A stretch of 64,000 bases of DNA from Ailurus styani (taxonomy: Eukaryota; Chordata; Mammalia; Carnivora; Ailuridae), in assembly GCA_002007465.1 (NCBI GenBank), contig LNAC01000036.1, positions 5,894,981 through 5,958,980 of the forward strand, read 5' to 3'. The notes below the pieces were generated by a model. That model saw nothing but the letters and a program-made list of their open reading frames with translations, ran no database searches and was not told the DNA's origin. Below are positions 1-11,284 of this stretch, one piece after another. The stretch's first letter is position 1; every line of letters begins with the position of its first letter. Position numbers and translations under genes: made by a program.

Positions 1-300
1 GAGTCTGGGACAGGGTGGCCCTAGAGATGTCCCCAAAAGGGGAAAGGTGCTGAAGGCACAGGGTGTGACCAGCCCGGTCCCAGCCCTTGCCCTCTCTACT
101 CCAGATGGCGTCTGTCTTCCACACACCCGCTATCACACCAGGAAACTGTGTGTCACCACCTCCGTGCCCAACACCACTCATGATTCCAGGGACATGTCTA
201 TTGCTTCCTGGAGCTGGGTCCTCGGAAAGGCAAATGTAGTAAGAGGAGAAAGTCAAGTTATTTTAAAAGCTGGCTGGAGGGCAAGCTGGTTGCCCAAGGA
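1..300. other. Unassigned unique sequence
   Basis: I recognise no gene or repeat here. A short reading frame runs through it without similarity to anything I know. Confidence 0.5.
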
Positions 301-421
301 CAGTGGCTCTTGACCAGGGCTGCTTCGGGGAATGACCTGGGCCGATGGGAAGAGTAACTGTACCAGACTCTACCCCCAGGAATTCCAATCTCATTGGTCT
401 GCAGGGCCCATCCACCCGCCC

Positions 422-460
<39 letters not shown>

Positions 461-521
461 CTATTTTTTTTTTTAAGCTCCCCAGATGATTCTCATGTGC
501 AGTCAGGGTTGAAAACTACTG
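301..521. mobile_element. MER5A-like hAT-Charlie MITE with internal CA expansion
   Basis: The left end reads 'cagtggctcttgaccagggc' and the right end 'agggttgaaaactactg', matching the inverted ends of MER5A. The middle holds the family's 'accccca..attcc..attggtct' block and 'aagctccccagatgattct'. A CA microsatellite has expanded inside the element. This is a non-autonomous DNA transposon fossil shared by placental mammals; it codes for nothing. Confidence 0.75.
423..459. repeat. (AC)n microsatellite
   Basis: An uninterrupted 37-base dinucleotide run lies inside the MER5A copy. It is long enough to be length-polymorphic. Confidence 0.95.
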
Positions 522-619
522 CTCTTGGGAGATTAGTTTTGTTTTTTTTTTTTTAAAGATGGGTGGCTCTTTTGTCAGGCAGACACCTCCAAGCACTGTT
601 TTGACTTTAAACGGCAAGG

Positions 620-740
620 CTGCCTACTGTGGGTGGGAATGGTAAATGTCAGATGGTCTGTCACTCTGGAAAACAAGCGAGTGGTTCCTCCAAAAATTAA
701 GCAGAATCACCGTACGATCCAGGAATTCTGCTTCGAGGTA
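620..740 (+). mobile_element. Old L1 (L1M) ORF2 end, left part of a split copy
   Basis: The text 'actctggaaaacaagcgagt', followed by a decayed 'ccaggaattctgcttc', is the well-known L1 ORF2 3' region. It is cut at 740 by the Tigger1 insertion and resumes near 1940. Stops and indels leave no coding capacity. Confidence 0.75.
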
Positions 741-828
741 CAGGCACACCTCGGAGATATTGCAGATTCTGTTCCAGACCACCGCAATAAATCCGGTCAG
801 ATGAAAGTTTTGGTTTCCTAGTGCATCT

Positions 829-1078
829 AAAAATTGTGTCTAGGGGCGCCTGGGTGGCTCAGTCGTTGAGCGTCTGCCATCGGCTCAGGTCATGATCCCG
901 AGGTCCTGGGATCGAGCCCCGTGTCAGGCTCCCTGCTCAGAGGAAAACCTGCTTCTCCCTCTCCCACTCCTCCTGCTTGTGTTCTCTCCCTCGCTGTGTC
1001 TCTCTGTGTCAAATAAATAAATGCAATTTTTGAAAAAAAATTTTAAAAATAAAAAATTTTAAAAATAAAAAATTGTGT
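829..1078 (+). mobile_element. Carnivore SINE (SINEC) with target-site duplication
   Basis: The tRNA-Lys-derived head starts at 843 and the B-box-like 'gggatcgagcccc' follows. A CT-rich middle and an A/T-rich tail end near 1067. The direct repeat 'aaaaattgtgt' at 829-839 and 1068-1078 is the target-site duplication. It sits inside the Tigger1 copy, so it is younger than that element. Confidence 0.95.
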
Positions 1079-1541
1079 TTATACTCTATTGTTGTCCATT
1101 AAGTGTGCAATAACACTATTGCTTAAAACTGTATATATTCTAATTTAAAATTACTTTGTTACTTAAAAATGTTAACCATCTTTGGAGATTTCAGAGAGTC
1201 CTAATCTTTTTGCTGGGGGAGGGTCTTGCCTCGAGGTGAATGGCTGCTGACTGATCAGGGTGGTGGCTCCCGAAGGCCGGGGAGACGGGGGCAATTTCTT
1301 AACATAAAACAACAATGACATTTACAGCACGGATTGGTTCTTCCTTTCAGAGATGATGTCTTGGCAGCATGCGATGCTGTTTGTTAGCATTTTACCCACA
1401 GTAGAACTTCTTTCAGAATTGGAGTCTGTCCTCTTGAACCCCTGCCCCTGCTTTATCGAGTAAGTTTATGTAATGTTCTGAATCCTCTGTGGTCATTCCA
1501 ACGGTCTCCACAGCCTCTTCACCAGGACCAGAGTCCATCTC

Positions 1542-1719
1542 AAGAAACTACTGTCTAGGGGCACCTGGGTGGCTCAGTCGGTTAAGTGTCCGACTGTTGA
1601 TTTTGACTCAGGTCATGATCTTGGGTCGTGAGATAGAGCCCCATGTCTGGCTCCCCACTCAGTGTGGAGTCTGCTTGCCCCCCCCTAAAATAAATATTTT
1701 TTTAAAAAAAGAAACTACT
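1542..1719 (+). mobile_element. Carnivore SINE (SINEC), older subfamily
   Basis: The head 'ggggcacctgggtggctcag' is followed by 'cgactgttgattttgactca', a variant typical of older SINEC subfamilies. The CT-rich middle is almost absent. The target duplication 'aagaaactact' flanks it at 1542-1552 and 1709-1719, splitting the Tigger1 text 'tctcaagaaac..actttc'. Confidence 0.95.
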
Positions 1720-1887
1720 TTCTTTGCTCATCCATAAGCAACTTCTCCTCTGTTGAGGCTGTATCACGAGAGGGTAGCCATTCGGTCCCATTCCCGGGCT
1801 CCACTTCTCATTCTGGTTCTCTTACTGCTTCTACCCCATCCACAGTGACTTCCTCCACTGAAGTTGCAAACCAAACCTCCAATTTGT

Positions 1888-1910
1888 AAAAAAAAAAAAA
1901 AAAAAAAAAA
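1888..1910 (+). repeat. Poly(A) run of 23
   Basis: The run lies in the deleted part of the Tigger1 copy, where the consensus has a short A-rich stretch. It has probably expanded by slippage. Confidence 0.9.
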
Positions 1911-1939
1911 GCAATCTCTGCAGAGTACAAGAAATCAAA

Positions 1940-2490
1940 GCACACCCACACATCCCTGAAAGAATGGATCCTTCTCAGGGTTCTGAGAGGATCCTTGCAC
2001 ACTCACGTTCATCCCATTATTCACAGTAGCCAACAATGCAAGCAACCGATGTGTCCTTCCCTGGGTGAGCCGATAAACAAATGTGGTATGTCCATTCAAT
2101 GGAATAAGATTCGGCCTTATAAAGGAGGGAAATTCTGACGCCTGCTCCAAGATGGATGAACCTTGAGGACCCTGTGCTGAGTGAAAAAAGCCAGGAACAA
2201 AAAGACAATGACTATATGCCTGCACTCGTCTGAGATAGCTAAATGAATAGCTACAGGAAGTAGCATGGCGGCCACCAGGCGCTGGGGGAGGGAAGAATGG
2301 GGAGCTGGTGTTTCATGGGGACAGTTTCATTGTGGAAAGATGAAAATGTTCTGGGGATGGATGGTGGTGACAGTTGCATAACTATGTAAGTATCCCTAAT
2401 ACCTCTGAACTATATACTTAGCTACTGGTGAAGATGGTAAATTTTCTCTGTATTTTACCACAATTTTTAAAAAATTAAAAAAATCATTAA
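1940..2490 (+). mobile_element. Old L1 (L1M) ORF2 end and 3' UTR, right part of split copy
   Basis: Typical L1 text resumes here: 'cccattattcacagtagcca', 'aaatgtggtatgtccattca', 'tggaataagattcggcctta' and 'ctccaagatggatgaacctt'. It runs to an A-rich end near 2490. Together with 620-740 this is one copy opened by Tigger1. Confidence 0.85.
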
Positions 2491-2550
2491 AGGGAGCCTA
2501 TGTGGGCTGCACTGCCCAGTAAATTGTTAGAAGTAACACACACTTCGGCC

Positions 2551-2868
2551 TCTGCAAAGGGCTAGGTGGTAAATAATTTGGGCTTTGTGGGCCCAAAGCT
2601 CTCCATCTCAAATACTCAGCTCTCTCCTGGAAGCGCAAAAGCAGCTAATGATGTCACATAGGAGAACGAGCGTCGTTGGATCCCAAGAAGACTCTATTTA
2701 TGGATACTGCAATGTGAATTCCATGTCACTTTCACACAGAAAATTATTCTTCTGTGATTTTTTTTCAGTCTTCTAAAAATGGAAAAAACATTCTGAGGTT
2801 GACGGATCACAGAAAAAATACAGGCGGTGGGCTAGACATGCCTGCAGCCCGTGGTTTGCCGACCACTG
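2551..2868 (-). mobile_element. hAT-Charlie-type MITE
   Basis: 'gtaaataatttgggctttgt', 'gcgcaaaagcagctaatgat', 'acaggcggtgggctagac' and the end 'gtttgccgaccactg' match a very common mammalian non-autonomous hAT element. I am not certain of the family name. It is non-coding. Confidence 0.7.
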
Positions 2869-4167
2869 GTCTGGACGCTGCTCCTGGACCCAGCACGCTA
2901 GAAACTTCCCTTCCACACCAGGCAAGCCCATTTCCAGGGCTGCTCGGACTTGGTCTCTGAGGGTTAATCATGCCTCTGTGTGCCCAACCCTGGGCTGCAT
3001 GTGCGGAGTGTGGGCAGAGATGGGATGTGTGGTTCACACGCCTGAGCGAGAAGCCCCTCTGACGTGCAAGGGGCCTGGGGCAGGGAGAGAAGGGAAGTGA
3101 GCTGCAGGCCTAACTCTGAGGAGCTAAGAATCCCAAATTCAAACCTAAGCCTTCTGAGATGGCTGCGAAGTACTCTTTGCTCAGGTAGATGGATAAAACA
3201 GATTACAATGTTCTGTTATGTAGACTATTTAAATCCTTTAAACCCTTAGACTTTGGTACATGGGCCTCCCTTGGTGTCTCTGGGCTTACGCATGTTAAGA
3301 GTGGGTTATTCAGAGGCTTGTGGTAGGGGCTGCATCTCACAGCAGACGGGCTGAGGGCACTAAGGACACTTTGGAAGATGACGGGAACGGTGCTGAGCAG
3401 AGGAGGGGGACGCGGTGGCAGGTGCCGAGTGACAGCCAGCACAGGTCTTCAGAGTGAGAGAAAGAGGGCTCTCTCCTCCTGGTGAGGGGCTGGACTTCCC
3501 ACAGTGGAGGACCCCTCAGCCTTTTTATTTGATCTTAAAGATGATTTGGATGGGCTCGGGTCCACGGGGAGAGTTCTCTGGTTCTCAGCACGCCCCGATC
3601 CGAGGCTCCTCTGTCTGCGGTCCAGGCTTCACGTCTGGTATCGACAGAGTCCAAGGCTTCACTGCCTGCCCCCAGCACTGCCCCTGATCCCTCTCTGAGC
3701 CAGTTCCATTCTTTTCTGCCCGGCTCATCTTTAATTCTTTAAGTGCAGTTAACCTGTCTGTCCAACTGGCAGCCTTTGCCCAGACAGAAGCTGGCAAATG
3801 AGGGGAAAGACACTTCAGCTAAATTGCTCCAAAGTCAGTTCCTAGTTGCACGGAGGGAAGGGATGTGTGGACCAGACCCATCCTTTCCCAATTTCAGGGC
3901 AAAGAAGGCCCCTCTCCAAAGCCAGCTCCGGGTCTCCCAGTGTTCCTCCTATCTGGCAAAAATGCACAGGAGGGAAGCTTTCACGACAAACAAGATGTTC
4001 ATGATACACGAAAGCATTTTGAGACTATATATGTGTTTGATGGGTCCTTGTACTCTCTGGGCATTGATCTGCCCGGAAATCATTCCCAGAGGAATGGAAT
4101 CTAAGACAGGGGTGTGGGAGCATCCTACTGGCCCCCAAAGCCATCCTGCCACAGGAGCAGCATAAAG
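2869..4167. other. Unassigned sequence, no supported gene
   Basis: No repeat family is recognised over 1.3 kb. A 140-residue reading frame (3743-4165, plus) has no recognisable domain, no splice-site support that I can defend, and composition like its surroundings. I do not call it a gene. Confidence 0.5.
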
Positions 4168-4392
4168 GATAGAGGCCATGAGGGGTGCCTTCGTGGCTCA
4201 GTTGGTTAAGCACCTGCCTTCGGCTCAGGTCGTGATCTCAGGGTCCTGGGATCGAGCCCCACATTGGGCTCCCTGCTCAGTGGGGAGCCTGCTTCTCCTT
4301 CTCCCTCTACCCCTTCCCTCTGCTCATGCTCTCTCTGTCTCCCTCTCAAATAAATAAATAAAATCTTAAAAAAAAAAACAAAAACGATAGAG
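4168..4392 (+). mobile_element. Carnivore SINE (SINEC)
   Basis: It has the head 'gtgccttcgtggctcagttg', the B-box-like 'gggatcgagcccc' and an (AAATA)n tail. The short target duplication 'gatagag' is at 4168-4174 and 4386-4392. Confidence 0.95.
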
Positions 4393-4879
4393 ACCCTGAT
4401 GGGATTGGGGCCATGGTCACCCCTGGAATGGTGGCCTTCATACATGCTCATGGAGGAGCATTCACTTTTCAACTAAATATAGTCCAGGTATCTGATGGGT
4501 TTATAAAGAAAAAAACAAAAAGCAAGCAAACAGAGCCAGCTTCCATCGCGACCACACATGTCCGGTAGAATCCAGGGCACACCTCTAGCCTCTGTGGGAG
4601 GTTGCTGTGACCGGGTGCCCACCCTGCATTTCCAGCCTCGTCTCCCACAGTGCACCACACTCTGTTCCCCAGCTGGACGCATCCACTCCCAGCTTCCCAA
4701 GCCAGCCTGGGGCTTTCCAGCCCTCATCCCTTTGCTCACACTGTTCCAACCTTAGATTTCCTCTTGTTTTCAGCTCCGCCTTTTGGAAATTTGGGGGACC
4801 GGGTCAAACACTTGCTTCACCATATATCATCCCCTTCCTTCGTCTGAACCTCGGACTCAGCACTTTATCATTGGCCTTG
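4393..4879. other. Unassigned sequence
   Basis: No gene or repeat family is recognised here. Confidence 0.4.
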
Positions 4880-5090
4880 GGTCTCGTAGTTAAGCCAAAC
4901 TGTAACTCTACCTACATGACCTTGGGAACTTGGACGACATCTTGGGACCCTGGTTTCATCCTCTGGAATGGGGATGTTAATAGATGCGCCAACATCACAT
5001 GGTTGGTTGCCTGAGGACTCAGTGAGAGGATGTGTATGACACGTAGAGAGAGCATCATGGCCCCTGGGGGCCACCATCATTAGTAGTGTT
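4880..5090 (+). mobile_element. MIR SINE
   Basis: The order 'gaccttgggaacttgg', 'tttcatcctctggaatgggg', 'gaggactcagtgagaggat' follows the MIR consensus (control of the cell count in the core, 'cctcatctgtaaaatgggg', then 'gaggattaaatgag'). It is strongly diverged, as expected of an element older than the placental radiation. Confidence 0.6.
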
Positions 5091-5620
5091 ATATGGATAT
5101 CCGGCAGGTTCCCACTAGACTGCAGGCCCTAAAGGCAAGGACTGAGTCTCATGCACTACGTAGGTGGGCAACCCTGACAGACTCTCAGTGAGCAACTGTT
5201 CTCTTGACTTCTACCTTCTGTTCTTGAATGGGGCTTACCAGACTGTAAACCATGGACCCTTCCACTTACATGACTCTTCTTGGTCCTCCAGAAAGGGCTC
5301 TCTGCTCTTCCCTCTCCACTGCCCTCACTCATGTCCTCCAGGTCAGTGCCACCATTCCAAAATCATCATGGCTCCTGGAGCTCCAGCAGGAAGTAGGAGG
5401 ACACAAAAAACAGAGCCACTTTCTTTAAGGACACACCTCAGAATTGTGCATACTACCGCTGTTTGTCACTGGTTGACAAGAACTTAGTCACACGGCCATA
5501 TTTAGCTGCAAGGGACCCTGGATAACATAATCTTTATTCTTGGTGGACAAATGCCCAGTGAAAAATTGGGGCGCTCTTGCAGAGGAAAATGGGAGAATGC
5601 AATAGGGAAAAATGAGAAGC
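5091..5620. other. Unassigned sequence
   Basis: There may be a fragment of L2 3' end near 5110-5165 ('actgcaggccctaaaggcaa'). Nothing else is recognised. Confidence 0.35.
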
Positions 5621-7500
5621 TTCTACCCCATCGTGAAATACCTATATTATACATTCTTTTTACTTTAAGCGTATTATACGTTTTCAAAGTAATAAGGCAC
5701 ATAATTTAAATAGTCAAAAAATGCTAAAAATTTTATAACATTTTTGGCTACTCACCCCAATCCACCTCTCCAGAAGCATCAACTTTCATTCTTTTAGTGG
5801 TTTCTTCAGGCATTAACCTCCACGTTTTGAACAGATAAAATGATGATACAGCTATCTCTTGATTCATTAATTTTAGGCTTTTTATATTGACTTTCTACTT
5901 CAGTAAATAAGAAGTTGGCTCTTTTTTTCGCTCAAACACACACACCTGCCCTGCTTCCTTTCCCTCGGATTTCCCAGCAGGACCATATATAATTTTCTAA
6001 TTAAGGCAGTATCCAACATTTTCATTTTTATGACAGTGCAAATACCATTTGCTGTTGAGGCTAGTGGAATGCCATAATTATGTTTCCTTTTCGGAAAGTG
6101 CATCTTTTGTTGGAATCAATTATCTCTTTTTTTTTTTCATTTTTTTAGTTGCTCTTTTAAATATCCATTTAAAACTCTTCCCATCTCTTCCAGTAACTTC
6201 TTATTAGAATTATCCCTGTGTTCAAAATATTAGAACATCTACTAGTTTAATTTATTTTTCCTGAAGGCTCTCCTCCTAAACCCTCTGTCCTTCAATCGGG
6301 GCCAGTTGCCCTTGAGGACTCATGAATGGCTGTAAATATTACCTCATCCTGGAATTCTTTTTGCTTCTTTCACATGTTAGATTTATTTCCTGGATCCCAA
6401 ACTCTCTTTTTTGATGAAGCACATTCTCTAGTCACTGCCTGGGAGGGATCCCAGGGGAGGTAGATATGCTGTCCATGATATGTCTTGATTCTACCCTGAC
6501 ACTGATATTTTGGCTGGATATAGAATTCTAGATTGAAAGCTCATTGTTATTTAGTATGTTAAAGACTCTATCTCTTTTCTACCAATGTTGACACTCTGAT
6601 TTCCTTCTTCTTCCCACTCCTTTGTGTGTCACATTTCTTTTTTCCTCTTAGAAAGTTCTCTGGGTCTCTTTATTTGGTCTTCTGAAATATGTACCATTGA
6701 GCCTTAGGTGGAACTTTTAAAATTCACAGTGTTTACCTCTGGGTGGGTCCTTTCAACTTATATGACAAAACTCATGTCCTTTAGTCCTGGAATATTTCCC
6801 TGATATATGCTTTTTAAAGACTTTGTTTATTTATTTATTTGAGACAGAGAGAGAGCATGAGTCGGGGAGGGGAAACAGACTGAGAGAGAGAAGCAGACTC
6901 CCCGCTGAGCAGGGACCACCCCCCCCCCCAACACAGGGCTCCAGGATCATGACCTGGGCTGAAGGCAGACACCAAACCCACTGAGCCACCTGGGCGCCCC
7001 TAGTTCCTTGATACATTTCACTCCTCCATTTTGTGTTCTCTCTGTTCTTTCTAGAAGGCTAGATAGTCAGACGTCAGACCTCATGAGGAGATCTTGTAAT
7101 TTTTTTCATATTATCTTCCCATTTTTTATCTTTTTATTACTGAGAGATGTTGTCAACTGTACCTTCCAATCCACCAATTGCATTTATTATTTCTTCAACC
7201 CTATCTGGAATTTATAGGCTCCTTTCTTGTTTGTTCTCTGATCGAAACTTAAAAAGCAATGGCATCCTGTTCTTGCTTCCTGGATGCAATACATTTCTCA
7301 TCTCTCTGTGAATATTAATTATAACTTTGTGATATTTTCTTCTATTCCTTGCATTATGTCTGATGCCTCCGAATTTCTCTACTTCCAACTTCCTGTTTGG
7401 TCTCTGGCTTTCTTGGTGGAGGTATTCTCTTAATACCTGTGAATTCTTCGCAGACAGATTGTATTTAGGAATGCAACACTAATGAAGCAACAGACTGGGG
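5621..7500 (-). mobile_element. L1M/HAL1-type LINE remnant, antisense, split by a SINE
   Basis: This is long T-rich sequence with phrases such as 'catcctgttcttgcttcctg', 'tggatgcaatacatttctca' and 'ctctctgtgaatattaatta'. I recognise these as antisense LINE-1-related 3' sequence. There is no open frame. The boundaries and the exact subfamily (L1ME versus HAL1) are uncertain, and it may extend to about 8000. Confidence 0.5.
6811..7002 (-). mobile_element. Carnivore SINE (SINEC), reverse
   Basis: Read on the minus strand it ends in the head complement 'actgagccacctgggcgccc'. The tail complement '(TTTA)n gagacagagaga' is at the left. The imperfect flanks 'tccctgatatat' and 'tccttgatacat' may be the target duplication. 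Confidence 0.93.
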
Positions 7501-8280
7501 GGTCCTGAGTACCTGAGAAAGCATAGTGAATGGTTAGCTTTTTAAGGCAGTCCTATGTATTTTCTCTAGTTCGGGTTCCCCATAGATGAATTGTTGATCC
7601 TCAAGTTTTAGCTTATGGGTTATCAGGCCAATGATACATTCTGGGAACCAGGCAAAGAAAGGGCACAGGGAGGGCCAGACATATAGTTAGTTACACAGGC
7701 TTTCGCTTAGCCCACACATTTTTATCTTGGCAGCACATCTTCATTCTGACTTGGGCATCTCTTCTCTATCAGTTTTCCATTTTAACATATTATAATTAAG
7801 CCTCACAGATGGCCTCTAGTGTCAGTAGAGATGGAGACCATATATTCTGGTTTCTCATTCTTCTGGATATTTGCGAGTGATTCCCAAGAACACAAGGGGA
7901 AAAATATACCTGGTCATCTTAATTCTGAAAAGTCCTGTGCTATTGTGTAATTCGTATTTGTCTGTATATTTGAGTCGCTCTTTTTGCTTAACTATGTTCA
8001 TTCAAAAAGGAAATTTTGTATCACTTCTGCAAAGTGAAAAGAAACTACGAAAACAAAGAACAAATAAAATAACATTATTAATGCTGGTCAGCTCCTATGG
8101 CTTGCTGAAGGTTCTGGGCTTGGGGTCTGTTTTCTCCTTGTTAAAGGGGTGGACTAGCAGGTATTAGAAAGATGGTACTAATAGAAAGACATACTAATAC
8201 CAAATGGATACATTTTCCCATTAGTAACCAAAAAGACCAGAAAAATCCCTGGCAAATGGGAATTACTGACCCAGTCTTCA
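7501..8280. other. Unassigned AT-rich sequence
   Basis: This is possibly a further decayed part of the antisense LINE to the left. A 98-residue frame at 7871-8167 (plus) has no recognisable features and I do not accept it as a gene. Confidence 0.35.
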
Positions 8281-8615
8281 ATTCTGGGTGCTTTAGCCCT
8301 TCGTCCCTCATCTCCTTTCTGCAGATCTTCAGATACCTAGCTAACTTCTGGTCATTGCTCTGGTTTTAGCTCAAAGACAGCTCCCTGGCCACTCCCACTA
8401 ATATAACCCTTCATCAGGACTCACTACCCTGTCTTATTTAATTCATCAGTACTTACTGTCATTAATGAGCCCATTCATTCATTTGTTCATATCCCATACC
8501 CCTGCTGGAATGTAAGTTTCATGAAGGCAGAGACTCCATCTGCCCCACTCACCCAACACATCTAGGCCTAAAATAAAGATTGGCACATAGTAGATGCTCA
8601 ATAAATACCTATGAA
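8281..8615 (+). mobile_element. L2 LINE 3' end
   Basis: The text 'ctggaatgtaagtttcatga', 'aggcagagactccatctgcc' and 'agtagatgctcaataaatac' is the diagnostic 3' end of L2. It reads in sense orientation, preceded by diverged 3' body. Confidence 0.75.
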
Positions 8616-8809
8616 TGCATAAACACATGAATGAAAAAAGCAAGAAATTCATTTACTATTCAGTTTCGTTGCTTGCCCGTTTCCATCTCTCCAGCAGTCC
8701 TGTTTCCTCTCTGTCTCTCTCTTCTTTTCTCTCATCCTTCCCCTCTCTCATCAGGTGTCAACCAGTAGGCTTGCTCTCATGCGAGGGGGAGAAAAGTAAT
8801 CCTTAAGTG

Positions 8810-9110
8810 GTGGCTGAAATCAAGTTGAAATAAGCTGACAGCCCTCACATCACCTCTCAGCATCTCTCACGAGGGCCAGAATCTCACAATGACAGATGCT
8901 GGTCAATTAGGCAGAAATACTTTCATCTTAAAAAAGAGAGAGAGAGGAAAAGGATTTAAAGACCCAAAGGTATTTTTGGCTGACATAAGTGTAATTAATT
9001 TCTTCACAAGACAAAATGGACAGAAAATGAATGCCATTAAGAGTCTGGTTTTCACGCTGCCAAACCCACAAGTCGGTTCAGGGAGAACAGCAAACTGACA
9101 CGTCCCCCCC
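8810..9110. promoter_or_regulatory. Candidate conserved non-coding element
   Basis: This is unique AT-rich sequence with 'gtcaattagg', 'gtgtaattaatttc' and 'atgccattaaga', all homeodomain-type cores. No repeat is recognised. The call rests on composition only; no alignment was possible. Confidence 0.25.
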
Positions 9111-9429
9111 CACACACACACCCCTCATTGTTTTTATTTGATTTAAATGATAGTAACAATGAAAAGTAGAGAGAATTTACACAAGATTTTCAATTCCGGC
9201 TCATTTGATAAAATGGGATGATCTGGCTACACTGGGGCCATATTCCTGGATGGAAATCATCACAGAAGCTGAGTAGCGTCCTCCCCTTTAACCAGGTTAT
9301 GGAATCTCAAGTTCACCACAGTCCTTGGCTGGCAGGCATCACACATTTATCCTGCCCTTAGAAGCACTGAAGTTTGGGATCCATCTTCAGGACAAGTGCT
9401 GGGTGCTAGGTCTTATTCCTCGGCACATC

Positions 9430-9490
9430 CCCTGCAAAATGGAGCTAAGTACCAGACACACAGTAGGTGCTCAGTAATTGTACAGTAGCC
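9430..9490 (+). mobile_element. L2/MIR 3' tail fragment
   Basis: The text 'cagtaggtgctcagtaattg' is the shared 3' end of L2 and MIR elements. Too little is left to separate the two. Confidence 0.5.
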
Positions 9491-9800
9491 GGACAAAGTT
9501 CCTCGTATTTTCTCACTTTGCCACCAAACTATTGACTTTCATGCCTTCGTGCCTTTATGAAAATTTCGGATTTCTCAACAGAAGGAGCCCCGCTTAACCA
9601 ACAAGATACCTCTCACTCCACATGTTCACAAACATCTCCCAGGAATGAAATAATCATTGTCTTCATGAAGAAATATTTAAATAATCACTCTGTGTCTCCA
9701 TAACCAGAGTGACCGATACTTTCACTGCATCACAGGCTATCCCTCCTTGGTAGAAAGGACTTTATTTCCTCTCTGATACACAAACACAGGCACTTCTTTC

Positions 9801-10006
9801 AAATAAGGTGCCTGGAGGCTCCCGAGTGGCATGGTCAGTTAAGCTTCTGGCTCTTGACTTCAGCTCAGGTCTTGACCTCAGGGCTGTGAGATGGTGTTCC
9901 ACAGCAGGCTCTGTGCTGGCCATGGAGTCTGCTTAAGATTCTCTTTCCCCCCTCCCCCCTTCTCCCCTCCAAAACAACCAAACAAATAAATAAATAAAAT
10001 AAGGTG
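9801..10006 (+). mobile_element. Carnivore SINE (SINEC), diverged copy
   Basis: The head is mutated ('ggctcccgagtggcatggtc') but the body and (AAATA)n tail are clear. The perfect target duplication 'aaataaggtg' is at 9801-9810 and 9997-10006. Confidence 0.93.
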
Positions 10007-10359
10007 TCTGTTCTCACCCATAAGTCAAATCACTAGATCATGAGGCCAGAGGCTCGTCCAAACCACCAAGAGAGATGGTGACCCACAACGTCTCCACAGT
10101 GACTGCAAGTGGCTCTGGGTTTCATGGGGGCTCTCTCCATGTGGGCCAACCTCTCTCTAAACGAATGAATAAAAAGTCAATATGGACTTGGGGAGGTGGG
10201 TATGTAGGACGATTGCAGGTGATTATGGGGCTTTTTTGAACATGATCCAACAAGAAAGTGCGTCTCCTTTCATCTCCAGTAGAATAAAGTCCAGCTATTG
10301 AGAGAGCGTGCAAATTATTTAAGGTAATTTTAAAGAACAAGGACTTGGCAGACATCAGA

Positions 10360-11120
10360 AAACGTCAGAATTTTCTCTTTAATTAAACACCTCCTCAGGG
10401 AGGTGAATTTGGTCACTGTTCTTCTGAATATTGAGCTGAAATCACGGGAGGCCTGTGCGTCCTTCGCGACCGTAGTGTACAGAATAAGGCATAACGATTA
10501 AACTAATAAGAGTGGTGAGCTTTGGCAAGTGATTGACTCTTAAATACAAGTGAGAGTCAGTTCAAAGTAATCCACAGAACAGTCTCACTCACTCATTTGC
10601 CTTTTTGAGTAGGAGAAGAAAGGATGTGATCATGGATGTACCAGAAATTGCACATAACCCAAAGCTCAGCTTATCTATGCCAAAAAATGTTCTGAGTAAT
10701 TGTTCCCAATGTACTATTATTAGTCTTGATTTGTTCCATTACTGTAGAGACTAATGTCTCTGCCAAATTTTGTAAGGTTAGTCAAAACCTGGGTTCGCCC
10801 TTGAGAGCATGACATTCACGTCTATCTTAACAGAAAGCAAAAATGTTACAAAATACTCCTCTTTTTCGTAGTGGAAGAGCCTCTGTCGGTTCTCATTTTT
10901 TTTTTTTTTACATTATCCATTATGTTTCTATGTTCCTTATGTAAGATTACATGCAATAAATTCCTCCGAGAATTTAGTGCCAGGAAAATGTTTCCCTCCG
11001 GATAAACTACTAGGGCTCCTTTTGATCAGACCCTGTGATGAACTCTAAAGTTCATCTTCTTGGCATTTTCGCTCTGTCTGCCAGTGAGCTCAGAGTTTCA
11101 AATCTGATCCTGCCTTACTG
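10360..11120. promoter_or_regulatory. Candidate conserved non-coding element block
   Basis: About 750 bases without a recognisable repeat, AT-rich yet retaining scattered CpG ('ccttcgcgaccgtag'). It has 'tctttaattaaac', 'acgattaaactaataag' and 'tgattgac' motifs. It lies in the first SINE-free interval. This is inference from texture; a cross-species alignment would decide it. Confidence 0.3.
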
Positions 11121-11139
11121 TTGAATGTATTAAAATGAA

Positions 11140-11275
11140 CGGTAAACCAGAAGCCTGAAGATCTGACTTCAAGGTCTAGTTCTGTCACTTATAATTTGCA
11201 TGTGTCTTGAAAAATTTGCTTAACCTGTCTAAGCCACAGTTTCTATATCTGACAAGTGATAGTAATAACATGTGC
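11140..11275 (+). mobile_element. MIR SINE
   Basis: 'gttctgtcacttataatttg', 'taacctgtctaagccacagt' and 'ttctatatctgacaagtgat' follow the MIR core in order. Confidence 0.7.
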
Positions 11276-11284
11276 CTCTGTACA

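Larger units (their letters stand above)
741..1935 (-). mobile_element. Tigger1 DNA transposon, internally deleted
   Basis: The copy begins at the terminal 'caggcacacctcggagatat' directly after TA, the mariner/pogo target. It continues with Tigger1 blocks such as 'ttaagtgtgcaataacacta', 'ggtcttgcctcgaggtgaat', 'agcatgcgatgctgtttgtt' and 'ctttgctcatccataagcaa'. Near 1860 it jumps from the part coding the transposase C-terminus ('cttcctccactgaag') to the opposite end ('ctccaatttgtaaaa'), so most of the transposase is missing. The far terminal repeat is eroded. Two SINEs interrupt it. The transposase sense strand is minus. Confidence 0.85.

Noticed and set aside
258..556. Frames with runs of Cys-Val or Thr-His
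   Set aside because: Translation of the CA microsatellite inside MER5A.
843..905. tRNA-like segments with A- and B-box motifs at SINE heads
   Set aside because: They are the tRNA-Lys-derived heads of SINEC elements, not functional tRNA genes; the anticodon arm and acceptor end do not fold properly.
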